Source: Alphaproteobacteria bacterium (lineage in GTDB: Bacteria; Pseudomonadota; Alphaproteobacteria; Rhizobiales; Aestuariivirgaceae). Taken from it: a stretch of 64,000 nucleotides of DNA. How positions within the stretch are numbered: the first letter of the stretch is position 1; each line of letters begins with the position of its first letter. The notes under the pieces are model-generated. The model was not told the origin of the DNA and made no database searches. It worked only from the letters and a program-made list of their open reading frames with translations. The stretch is taken from contig JAHEFB010000106.1 of assembly GCA_024640405.1 (NCBI GenBank), forward strand, positions 1-64,000, in the 5' to 3' direction. Positions 52,219 through 60,552 of this stretch are shown here, in pieces. The position numbers were made by a program, and so were the translations under genes.

Positions 52219-52864
52219 AATCGCAATCATGGCATGGACGGCCATTTTCATTGTGACACCGGCATTGGCAGGAAAATTCAATCTCGGGCGGGGCGCTACA
52301 GAGGCCGAAGTTGCCGCGTGGGACATCGATGTGCGCCCTGATGGTAAAGGTTTGCCGGATGGAAAAGGTACCGTTGCGGAAGGCGAAGTGATTTACACAG
52401 AAAAGTGCGCGTCCTGCCATGGTGTTTTCGGCGAGGGGATTGATCGCTGGCCGGTACTGGCTGGCGGCCATGACAGTTTGAAAAGCGAAAGGCCGGTAAA
52501 GACGATCGGCTCTTATTGGCCATTTTTATCAACCGTGTTTGATTATGTAAACCGCGCCATGCCGTTTGGACAGGCAGGATCTCTGGAAGCCGATGAAGTT
52601 TATGCCATTACTGCTTACCTGTTGAACCTAAATGATCTGGTCGACTCAGAGTTTGAGTTGTCGAAACAGAATTTTGTCAAGATACGACTGCCAAATGAAA
52701 CCAATTTCATCGCAGACACTCGCCCCGACACGCCAATCATTGCCGAGGGTGAAGAGCCCTGCATGACGGGTTGCAAGCCTGGTCCGGTAAAGGTTACTGG
52801 CACAGCACGTGTGCTGGACGTCACGCCTGCCGGAGATAAAGATAAATCCGACTCGCTGGATTGA
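52202..52864 (+). CDS. soxD: SoxD, cytochrome c subunit of sulfane dehydrogenase (short, monoheme)
   Basis: A 220-residue exported cytochrome with a signal peptide (1-23) and one heme site (Cys69-x2-Cys72-His73). Paracoccus SoxD is nearly twice this size with two hemes, so this is a short monoheme form. The C-terminus has an extra 'CMTGC' and a charged tail. ATG 52202 overlaps the soxC end by 17 bp. Identity rests on position and the N-terminal family resemblance. Confidence 0.88.
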   Translation: MSKYLRIAIMAWTAIFIVTPALAGKFNLGRGATEAEVAAWDIDVRPDGKGLPDGKGTVAEGEVIYTEKCASCHGVFGEGIDRWPVLAGGHDSLKSERPVKTIGSYWPFLSTVFDYVNRAMPFGQAGSLEADEVYAITAYLLNLNDLVDSEFELSKQNFVKIRLPNETNFIADTRPDTPIIAEGEEPCMTGCKPGPVKVTGTARVLDVTPAGDKDKSDSLD

Positions 52865-52898
52865 TGCCCGATCCGTTTCCTGTATTTTGAATGCTTCG

Positions 52899-52919
52899 CG
52901 GTTTGAAAATGTCAAACCG
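52899..52919 (+). other. Stem-loop after soxD
   Basis: CGGTTTGA (52899-52906) and TCAAACCG (52912-52919) form a perfect 8-bp stem with a five-base loop, 34 bp after the soxD stop. There is no T-run, so it may mark a processing site or weak terminator of the sox transcript. Confidence 0.5.
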
Positions 52920-52948
52920 GCAGTGTTCAACTCGGGAACCGGCACTAC

Positions 52949-54115
52949 ATGAATTTTCAGTCCAATCCGGATCATGCAGCCCTGGTGGATGCTGTATCGA
53001 AGGTGTGCCGGCGATTTGATGACGGATACTGGTTGAATCGCGACAACGATGGCGAATTTCCGGTTGATTTTCATGCCGCCATGGCCGAAGGCGGATGGCT
53101 CGGCATTACCATGCCCGAAGCCTACGGCGGTTCAGGCCTGGGCGTAACCGAAGCCGCGTTGATGATGAAGGCAGTAGCTGCATCCGGCGGTGCTCTGGCC
53201 GCAGCATCGGCCATCCATATCAATCTGTTTGGTCCACATCCGATTGTGGTGTATGGCTCCGAGACCCAGAAGCAGCGCTGGTTGCCATCCTTGATCAGCG
53301 GTGAACATCGAACATGCTTTGGCGTAACCGAGCCGGACGCTGGCCTCGACACAACCCGCATCAAGACCTTCGCCAGACGCACCAGCGAGGGTTATGTAGT
53401 CAACGGTCAGAAGATCTGGACATCGACCGCACAGAACGCGACACATATCATGTTGCTGGCGCGCACGACCCCATATGAGGAGTGTGACAAGAAAACTCGT
53501 GGCCTCAGCCTGTTCTACACACCTCTTGATCGCTTGTGTGTGGAGGTGCGCGAGATTGACAAGATGGGTCGCAAGGCGGTCGATTCAAATCAGGTATTCA
53601 TTGAAAATCTGCAGGTGCCTGACGAAGATCGCATTGGCGAAGAAGGCGCAGGCTTTGAATATCTTCTTGATAGCCTCAACCCTGAACGCATTCTCATTGC
53701 GATGGAAGCAGTCGGCATAGGTCGGGACGCTGTGACAAGAGCCGCAAAATATGCCTGCGAGCGTGAGGTGTTCGGCCGGCCGATTGGCCAGAACCAAAGC
53801 ATCCAGCATCCGTTGGCTGAAAGCTGGATGGAGCTTGAAGCCGCAGATCTGATGGCGATGAAAGCTGCATGGCTGTATGACAATAATCAGCCGTGCGGAC
53901 CGGAAGCCAATGCCGCCAAGTTTCTGGCTGCAGAAGCTGCTCTCAAGGCCTGCACCAACGCGGTAAAGACCCACGGTGGTATGGGATATGCAAAGGAATT
54001 TCACGTCGAACGATTATTGCGGGAGGTCATGATCCCGGTTCTAGCGCCGGTCAGTCCGCAAATGATCCTGAACTACATCTCCGAGCGGGTGCTCGGATTG
54101 CCGCGTTCCTATTGA
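52949..54115 (+). CDS. Acyl-CoA dehydrogenase
   Basis: A 388-residue flavoprotein with the family landmarks 'CFGVTEPDAGLDTT', 'GQKIWTSTAQNA' and the C-terminal 'KTHGGMGYAKEFHVERLLRE'. It introduces a double bond into an acyl-CoA and passes electrons to ETF. The substrate is not evident. It is 84 bp after soxD but functionally distinct, and is coupled to the CoA-transferase gene 10 bp later, suggesting an organic-acid catabolic unit. Confidence 0.9.
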   Translation: MNFQSNPDHAALVDAVSKVCRRFDDGYWLNRDNDGEFPVDFHAAMAEGGWLGITMPEAYGGSGLGVTEAALMMKAVAASGGALAAASAIHINLFGPHPIVVYGSETQKQRWLPSLISGEHRTCFGVTEPDAGLDTTRIKTFARRTSEGYVVNGQKIWTSTAQNATHIMLLARTTPYEECDKKTRGLSLFYTPLDRLCVEVREIDKMGRKAVDSNQVFIENLQVPDEDRIGEEGAGFEYLLDSLNPERILIAMEAVGIGRDAVTRAAKYACEREVFGRPIGQNQSIQHPLAESWMELEAADLMAMKAAWLYDNNQPCGPEANAAKFLAAEAALKACTNAVKTHGGMGYAKEFHVERLLREVMIPVLAPVSPQMILNYISERVLGLPRSY

Positions 54116-54125
54116 GGTTTGGGAA

Positions 54126-55250
54126 ATGACAACTCAACCGGATGAAACTGCATTACCTCAAGGTGCCCTGCATGGTCTGAAGGTCATTGATCTGAGCAGG
54201 GTTCTGGCCGGACCGTACTGTACCCAGGTACTTGGAGATCATGGCGCGGACGTTTTGAAGATCGAAGCACCTCAGGGCGATGAAACTCGCAGGTGGGGTC
54301 CACCATTCGTTGATGGATCTGCCGCCTATTTCATGGGCGTCAACCGCAACAAGCGGGGCATGGTTCTCGATTTCAGGCAAGACAATGCCCGGACCACGCT
54401 TGCCGGTTTGCTTAAGGGCGCTGACGTGCTGGTTGAAAACTTCAAGATTGGCACGCTTGAACGGTGGGGCTTTGGCAGGGATGTGCTGGAGAAAGAATAT
54501 CCCGGTCTTGTACATTGTCGCATTACCGGTTTCGGTGACGACGGTCCGCACGGCGGTATGCCTGGGTATGACGCTGCCGTTCAGGCCATGGCCGGATTGA
54601 TGAGCGTCAATGGTGAGCCTAACGGCAGGCCACTCAGGGCCGGGGTCCCGGTGGTGGACCTGGTGACCGGGTTGAATGCCGTCATCGGCATATTGCTGGC
54701 CTTGCAGGAACGCCGGAAAAGCGGCTTGGGCCAATTGGTGGATGTGTCCCTGTTTGACAGCGGACTTTCAGTTCTGCACCCCCATTCAGCCAACTACCTG
54801 GTCACAGGTGACCTGCCGGCCAGAACCGGTAACGCCCATCCCAATATTACCCCTTATGATACTTTTGAAACTGCTACGGGCCCGATTTTTCTGGCTGTTG
54901 GCTCGGACGGGCAATTCTCCAGATTATGTGAACTGATTGGTGTTTCTGCCCTTGTGGAAGACTTGCGTTTTACAACAAACGCACAGCGCAACAAGCACAG
55001 GAATGAACTCAAACAGGAATTGGAAAAAGCCCTCGCCGGGTTTGAAGTCGATGAGTTGGCGGACCGATTGATCCGCCGTGGTGTACCGTGCGCGCCGGTG
55101 CTCGATCTCGCACAGGCTCTCAACCATCCACAGGCGAAGCATCGCAATATGGTGTGGGAAGATTCCGGGTACCGTGGAGTAGGGGCGCCGGTATGTTTGT
55201 CCAGATCGCCGGCCAGTCTGAGATTGAAACCGCCTGGATTGGATGACTGA
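54126..55250 (+). CDS. Class III (CaiB/BaiF) CoA-transferase
   Basis: A 374-residue protein with 'LKVIDLSRVLAGPYCTQVLG' near the N-terminus and the catalytic Asp in 'MPGYDAAVQAMAGLMS'. Family members move CoA between carboxylic acids, with formyl-, succinyl- or carnitine-like donors. GAGG lies before ATG 54126. It probably activates the acid oxidised by the adjacent acyl-CoA dehydrogenase. The stop faces the RND pump gene, 56 bp away. Confidence 0.9.
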   Translation: MTTQPDETALPQGALHGLKVIDLSRVLAGPYCTQVLGDHGADVLKIEAPQGDETRRWGPPFVDGSAAYFMGVNRNKRGMVLDFRQDNARTTLAGLLKGADVLVENFKIGTLERWGFGRDVLEKEYPGLVHCRITGFGDDGPHGGMPGYDAAVQAMAGLMSVNGEPNGRPLRAGVPVVDLVTGLNAVIGILLALQERRKSGLGQLVDVSLFDSGLSVLHPHSANYLVTGDLPARTGNAHPNITPYDTFETATGPIFLAVGSDGQFSRLCELIGVSALVEDLRFTTNAQRNKHRNELKQELEKALAGFEVDELADRLIRRGVPCAPVLDLAQALNHPQAKHRNMVWEDSGYRGVGAPVCLSRSPASLRLKPPGLDD

Positions 55251-55306
55251 TTGAATTGCTCTAGTGAAAATTGGAACCTCTGAACTCTCGGATGCGCCTG
55301 ACGTGA

Positions 55307-58300
55307 TCAGTCAATTCGTGCCGCGCCCATGTCATCCAGTATGGTATAGACGGCCGGCACGATGAACAGCACAAGAACGGTCGTGGCCATCAGGCCGAAT
55401 GCAAGGCTGGTGACCAGCGGTACCAGCACCTGAGCCTGCAGGGAGGTCTCCGTCAGCAGCGGCATCAATCCGACAATTGTAGTCAGGGAAGTCAGCAGGA
55501 TGGCCCGGAAGCGGGCACCGGCGGCAAGTGGGGCTGCCTCCGCAACCGATTGTGTATCGCCGTGATAGTGCTTGATGAAATTGACCAGCAGGATCGAGTC
55601 ATTGACCACAATGCCGGCCAGCGCCACGAATCCGAGCATGGAGGGCATGGTGAAGTCCAGGCCGAGCAGCATATGCCCGCCAATGGCCCCGATGAAGGCG
55701 AACGGTATGATGATCATGACGACGAATGGTTCGATATAGCTGCGAAACTGGAATGACAATAGCAGGTAGACGCCAATCAGACCGAGCACAAATCCGGAAA
55801 TCATCGAGGATTGTGTCTTTGAAGCATCGGCATTGGCGCCCTCGAAACTTGATGAGACGCTGGGGTGACGTTCCTTGAGCCTGGAAATAAAGCGTCTCTC
55901 CGTATCACGCAGAATTTCGGTCGAATTACCGAATCGGCTGTCGAGTTCACCCTGAATGGTGACCGTGCGCCGTCCGTCCACCCTGCGAATGCGTGAAAAA
56001 CCACGGCCGTTTTCAATGTTGGCAACGACGCTGAGCGGGATTTGGCTGCCGTCCGATGCGGTGATCGTAAATGTGTCCAGATCAGCCAGGGAATCCGAAC
56101 TGGCAGCGTCAAACTTCACATTGATCTCAAAGCTTTCCGGACCGGCCTGAATTTCGTCGACCTTGAAGCCATAGAAGCTTGAACGGATCTGGTCGGCAAT
56201 TGTCCGGCCATCCACGCCCAGTGTTGCTGCACCGTCACGCAGCGTTATGCGCAACTCCGGTTTTCCGGGTCGCAGATCGTCGGTGATATTGTAAACTCCC
56301 CGGTATCTCTTCAGCCAGTCACTCAATTCCTTTGCAGCCGTCGACAACTCCGCAAGGTCATTTCCTGTCAGGCGAATGTCGATAGCCCTGCCGCCAGGGC
56401 CAAATGTGCCTTCGGTGAAATTCAGCGTCACGACATCCGCCAACTCACCGGTTTCGACCCGCCATTGTTCAATCACGTCGGCAATCTGGGAAGACCTTGT
56501 TTCAGAATCCAGCAAGTCGGCAATCACGGTTGCCACGTGAGGTCCGGTTTCACCGGCGTCAGAATTGAAACTGAAACGATGGGTGACGTTTCGAACCAGT
56601 TTTTGACCGCCAGGTTGGTCATGACTAAGGCTGGCGTTGACCCGCTCCAGCGCTTCGTCAATTTTGCCAACCACAGCTTCGGTTCGTGCCAGGGGAGTTC
56701 CCTGCGGCATCATGATTCGCGCTTCCATGACATTTCCATCCAGATCAGGAAATGGGGAAAATTTGATCAACCCGCCGACCATGGCGCTCACCGCAAGCAG
56801 CAGGACGCCAATCGCTGCGCCAAAAGTCAGATATCTCCACGCAACAGCAATTTCGGCGAACGGCACAACGACTCGGTCGCGGGCCCAGTTGACACCGTTG
56901 TCCACTGCCTTTTGAACCCGGCCCTCGGTTGAACCTGATTTGTGAAGAGCGTGGTGCAAATGGTTGGGCAGAATCAGAAAAGCCTCGACCAGCGACACGA
57001 TCAACACAAACAACATGACAACGGGGACGACCCGCAAAATCTGGCCAATGTCGCCTTTTAAAAACGCAAGCGACCCGAAAATACAGGCTGTTGTGGCAAA
57101 AGAGGCAAACACGGACGGTTGCACCTGTCCGGCACCAATAATCGCGGATTCGATCGCTGAACTGCCTTGCGCATGCTTGCTGGCCACATTCTCCGCGATC
57201 ACGATGGCATCATCCATCAGCAAACCGATAACGATCAGGAGTCCCACCATGGTGAGCATGTTGATGGAGTATCCCACCAGCACCATCAGGAAAAAGGCGC
57301 CAGCGAACGACACCGGCAACCCGGCTGCGACCCAGAACGAATAGCGCAAGCCGAAAAACAGCCACAGGACCAGGAACACCAGAGCCAGGCCCTGCACGGC
57401 ATTGGTGATCAGCAGGCGCAAACGGTCAGATACAATCGAGGACACGTCATTGGTCACAGCCATCTCGATCCCGGGTGGCGCCTTTTGCCGGGCATCATCA
57501 AGAAACCCGTTTATTCGCTCAATGACATTCAGGGTGTCCTGATCCGTGGTCTTGGTTACGGACAGGACAGCAGCGGGTTTGCCGTTGAATGCAATGCGTT
57601 CCTCGTTCAGTTTGAAACGGTCGGTTATCCTGGCAATGTCACCGAGTCTTATTTGCCCGCCATTGCTTGCAGACACCACGACGAGGTCGCGGAATTCATC
57701 TACCGAGCGTCGCTCGCCCGCATAACGCACCAGGAATTCCCGTTCCGATGTTTCAAGACTGCCCGACGGGAGATCAATCGATTCCCTCTGCACCGCACGA
57801 GCAATGTCTTCTGCCGATACACCCAGGCTGCGCAAATTGGGTCGCGACAGCTCGATTCGAATCTCGTGATCGGAAAATCCGAGAATTTCGATTTTGGGGA
57901 TGCCGCCCCACAGCTGCATCTGGTCTTTTATGTGTTCGGCATAGGCCTTCAGATTGACCCGGTCACTCGGTCCGGTTATTGCCACTGATGCAACAAAATC
58001 TGTGCGTCCGAGTTGTGCAACTACCGGGCGTTCCACGTTTTCCGGAAAGTCTGATATACCGTCAACCGCGTTGGTGATATCCGAAGTGAAGCGATCAAGG
58101 CTTACAGCGCCGGTTTTTTCCACCGTAACCTTGGCGATACCTTCCAGGGCTTCGCAGATCACCTCCAAAACGTTGTTGACACTGTCGATGGCATCCTCGA
58201 CACGCTGGCAAATGGCCTGTTCAACCTCCTCTGGCCGGCTGCCCGGCCAGATCGTGGTAATTTGCAACTTGCTGGGCGCTATCCGGGGAAAGGTTTCGCG

Positions 58301-58393
58301 TTGCAGGGATGGAAATGAAAATATGCCGAGGATCAGCAGCGCCAGCATAACGAGGGTTGCTGCGGTCGGATGGCGAACGAAATATCCGATCAT
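55307..58393 (-). CDS. RND-family efflux permease
   Basis: The 1028-residue inner-membrane pump has twelve expected membrane helices, the N-terminal 'FVRHPTAATLVMLALLILGI', two large periplasmic loops and 'GLLMDDAIVIAENV' in the proton-relay helix 4. It belongs to the HAE1/AcrB-like RND group. Its start overlaps the adaptor gene by four bases. No outer-membrane channel gene is adjacent, so a shared TolC would complete it. Cargo is unknown. Confidence 0.92.
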   Translation of the reverse strand: MIGYFVRHPTAATLVMLALLILGIFSFPSLQRETFPRIAPSKLQITTIWPGSRPEEVEQAICQRVEDAIDSVNNVLEVICEALEGIAKVTVEKTGAVSLDRFTSDITNAVDGISDFPENVERPVVAQLGRTDFVASVAITGPSDRVNLKAYAEHIKDQMQLWGGIPKIEILGFSDHEIRIELSRPNLRSLGVSAEDIARAVQRESIDLPSGSLETSEREFLVRYAGERRSVDEFRDLVVVSASNGGQIRLGDIARITDRFKLNEERIAFNGKPAAVLSVTKTTDQDTLNVIERINGFLDDARQKAPPGIEMAVTNDVSSIVSDRLRLLITNAVQGLALVFLVLWLFFGLRYSFWVAAGLPVSFAGAFFLMVLVGYSINMLTMVGLLIVIGLLMDDAIVIAENVASKHAQGSSAIESAIIGAGQVQPSVFASFATTACIFGSLAFLKGDIGQILRVVPVVMLFVLIVSLVEAFLILPNHLHHALHKSGSTEGRVQKAVDNGVNWARDRVVVPFAEIAVAWRYLTFGAAIGVLLLAVSAMVGGLIKFSPFPDLDGNVMEARIMMPQGTPLARTEAVVGKIDEALERVNASLSHDQPGGQKLVRNVTHRFSFNSDAGETGPHVATVIADLLDSETRSSQIADVIEQWRVETGELADVVTLNFTEGTFGPGGRAIDIRLTGNDLAELSTAAKELSDWLKRYRGVYNITDDLRPGKPELRITLRDGAATLGVDGRTIADQIRSSFYGFKVDEIQAGPESFEINVKFDAASSDSLADLDTFTITASDGSQIPLSVVANIENGRGFSRIRRVDGRRTVTIQGELDSRFGNSTEILRDTERRFISRLKERHPSVSSSFEGANADASKTQSSMISGFVLGLIGVYLLLSFQFRSYIEPFVVMIIIPFAFIGAIGGHMLLGLDFTMPSMLGFVALAGIVVNDSILLVNFIKHYHGDTQSVAEAAPLAAGARFRAILLTSLTTIVGLMPLLTETSLQAQVLVPLVTSLAFGLMATTVLVLFIVPAVYTILDDMGAARID

Positions 58394-59745
58394 TTCACGT
58401 TGTCCGAAAGCTGGCGCTTTAACTTGGCCTCCAGTATTTCGTCCCGCGATACCCGCAACAACATGCCTTCAATAGCCGGCAGGAGGTCGGATACAACGAC
58501 CATCTCGCCGGCCTTGATGCCTGTGCGGATGACGATGTTGCCTTCCTGTGTCAGTCCGGTCTCGACAGGCCTGATAACCAGCCGATTTTCGTCATCCGCC
58601 AGATAAAGACTTTGTCCGTGCAGGGCGGCACGCGGAACAACGATTTGGGCCTTCTGCTTGTTCGCACGAATTTTGACCTCGACGAACATCCCCTTGGACA
58701 GTGGCGGACGCTGACCCGGAATGGCTGACTTCCAGGTGCCTTGCGCGCTCACGATTACACCGATGGATCGGGTTTTGAGGTCTATGGTGTCAGATACCCG
58801 CGAGAAGGTTGCCGGCCAGACAACATCTCTGTCTCCTGTATTTAGATGTATCGTAGCGGAAAACCCCAGCCGCCTGATCACGTTGCCAATGGTTTCCGGC
58901 GTCAATCCGGCCGGCGCGTCTTTACCCGCAGCGACCCTCGCCAGTGCTGAAAACCGGGAAAGGGGTATCTGTGCTTCAATCTCCGCTGTCTCTATGCCAT
59001 CGGCGGTGACCAGGGTTGATCCGACCTGGGCATATTGCGCTATTTCGACGGAAACCTCACCGATGCGAGCGTCGAACGGCAGCACAATGTGTGTGCGGTC
59101 GAGGTTCAGTTTTGCCTGATCCAGTTCAATCTGGTTGAGCTTCCTTTGTTCCACAAGCGCGGCGCGTTGCGAAGGTATCAGCTTGAGGGTGTTTTCCAGA
59201 TCCTGGACTTTCTTGCGCTGAACAAGTGTGTCGCGGGTTTCCTGATCTAGTACCGTTCTGGAAGTTGCGCCGCCGGCAACCAGTTTTTGTTTCCTGTCCA
59301 GCTCCCGCTCGCGAATTTTAAGGGACTGGCGTTCTATCTCCAGGCTTGCCCTGGTGTTTTCTTCCGACAGATCGAATTCGACGATCTGGGCATCAGCCCG
59401 GCCAATATTGGCTTGTGCCTGCGCTATGGCGAGTTCGTAGTCTCGTGGTGAAATCCGGATGATTTCCGTGCCTGCCGGCATGATTGCGCCGCGCTTGAGG
59501 CCGGGGTGCATATAATCCACCTCGCCTGCCGCCTGGACAACTGCCTGCCAGGTTTTGGCAGGTTGTACCGTGCCAAAGCCGGTTACCGTGGGGACGAAGT
59601 CAATGGGTTGCGCCTCAATGACGCGAACATTGCGGATTTCTTCTTGCGGTGCGGCTATCTGCGGCGGCTGGCGCTGACTGACAAACCACCAGATTGCCAA
59701 CACCCCCAGCATAATCGGGGGCACAATCAGAAGTTTCCGCCACAT
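58390..59745 (-). CDS. RND periplasmic adaptor (membrane-fusion protein)
   Basis: A 451-residue adaptor with an N-terminal membrane anchor ('LLIVPPIMLGVLAIWWFVS'), a lipoyl/barrel-sandwich region ('VVQAAGEVDYMHPGLKRGAI'), a long coiled-coil hairpin (about residues 110-225) and a C-terminal beta-barrel. ATG 59745 is preferred (AAAAGG upstream). It couples the RND pump encoded next to an outer-membrane channel. Confidence 0.9.
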   Translation of the reverse strand: MWRKLLIVPPIMLGVLAIWWFVSQRQPPQIAAPQEEIRNVRVIEAQPIDFVPTVTGFGTVQPAKTWQAVVQAAGEVDYMHPGLKRGAIMPAGTEIIRISPRDYELAIAQAQANIGRADAQIVEFDLSEENTRASLEIERQSLKIRERELDRKQKLVAGGATSRTVLDQETRDTLVQRKKVQDLENTLKLIPSQRAALVEQRKLNQIELDQAKLNLDRTHIVLPFDARIGEVSVEIAQYAQVGSTLVTADGIETAEIEAQIPLSRFSALARVAAGKDAPAGLTPETIGNVIRRLGFSATIHLNTGDRDVVWPATFSRVSDTIDLKTRSIGVIVSAQGTWKSAIPGQRPPLSKGMFVEVKIRANKQKAQIVVPRAALHGQSLYLADDENRLVIRPVETGLTQEGNIVIRTGIKAGEMVVVSDLLPAIEGMLLRVSRDEILEAKLKRQLSDNVK

Positions 59746-59903
59746 GGTTTGTGCCTTTTGTTGGTGATTTTCAGTAACACGAATATTATGGATCATAATT
59801 GCAGGGAAGTACCGCGTATTCCAGTGTCGTAGTTGCCACCTCGGAAGTTGGCTAATGCGGCCAGATGGCTGTCACCGGCGGGAAGTAGTCTGATGCCTGA
59901 AAC

Positions 59904-59933
59904 GCATTTAGTGAGGATGCATTTAGTGAGGAT
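59904..59933 (+). repeat. Perfect tandem duplication (2 x 15 bp) over a ribosome site
   Basis: GCATTTAGTGAGGAT occurs twice without a gap (59904-59918, 59919-59933). Each copy contains a GAGG ribosome-binding core. The second copy is at correct distance from ATG 59939. This looks like a recent small duplication in the leader of the AhpD-like gene. Confidence 0.85.
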
Positions 59934-59938
59934 CAAGA

Positions 59939-60547
59939 ATGGTGTGGATTGAGACAATTCCTTATGAGAAAGCGGAAGGAAAATTGAAGACGTTATACGA
60001 CCGGGTCAAGGGTCCCGACAACAATGTCGACAACATCATGATGATGCATTCGCTGAGGCCGCACAGCATGGAAGGCCATATGGCGATCTACAAATACGTC
60101 CTGCATCACTCCGCCAATACAGTGCCGAAATGGTTTCTGGAGACGCTGGGTGTGTGGGTGAGTTCACTCAATCAATGCGACTATTGTGTTGAGCACCACT
60201 TTTCCGGACTGCGGCGGCTGTTGAAGGACGACCGGAAAGCCCAGGGAATCAGGGAAGCCATTGAAGCCCGCACCATCGATCTGGCGCCTTTGGACGAGCA
60301 ACAAAAAGTCGCCATGGAGTATGCCAGGCAGCTGACTGAAAACCCCGCCGGCATGCAGGAAGGCATCGTCTCCCGGTTGCGCTCGGCCGGCTACTGTGAT
60401 GGCGAAATACTGGAGATAAACCAGGTATCAGCCTATTTCAGCTACGCAAACCGGACAGTGTTGGGCCTGGGCTGTTCTACGGACGGTGACATTCTAGGGT
60501 TGTCGCCAAACAACTCTGATGACCCGAACGACTGGAACCACGCGTAA
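59939..60547 (+). CDS. Carboxymuconolactone decarboxylase/AhpD-like peroxidase-related protein
   Basis: A 202-residue all-helical protein with the AhpD redox motif Cys80-x2-Cys83-x3-His87 ('NQCDYCVEHHFSGL'). AhpD-like proteins reduce peroxides or act as thiol relays. ATG 59939 has GAGG eight bases upstream from the second copy of a 15-bp repeat. It is alone on the plus strand between the divergent adaptor gene and the convergent ligase gene. Confidence 0.85.
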   Translation: MVWIETIPYEKAEGKLKTLYDRVKGPDNNVDNIMMMHSLRPHSMEGHMAIYKYVLHHSANTVPKWFLETLGVWVSSLNQCDYCVEHHFSGLRRLLKDDRKAQGIREAIEARTIDLAPLDEQQKVAMEYARQLTENPAGMQEGIVSRLRSAGYCDGEILEINQVSAYFSYANRTVLGLGCSTDGDILGLSPNNSDDPNDWNHA

Positions 60548-60552
60548 GTGCT

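Noticed and set aside
57167-57988. 273-codon plus-strand frame opposite the RND pump
   Set aside because: Antisense shadow of the pump gene; no ribosome site.
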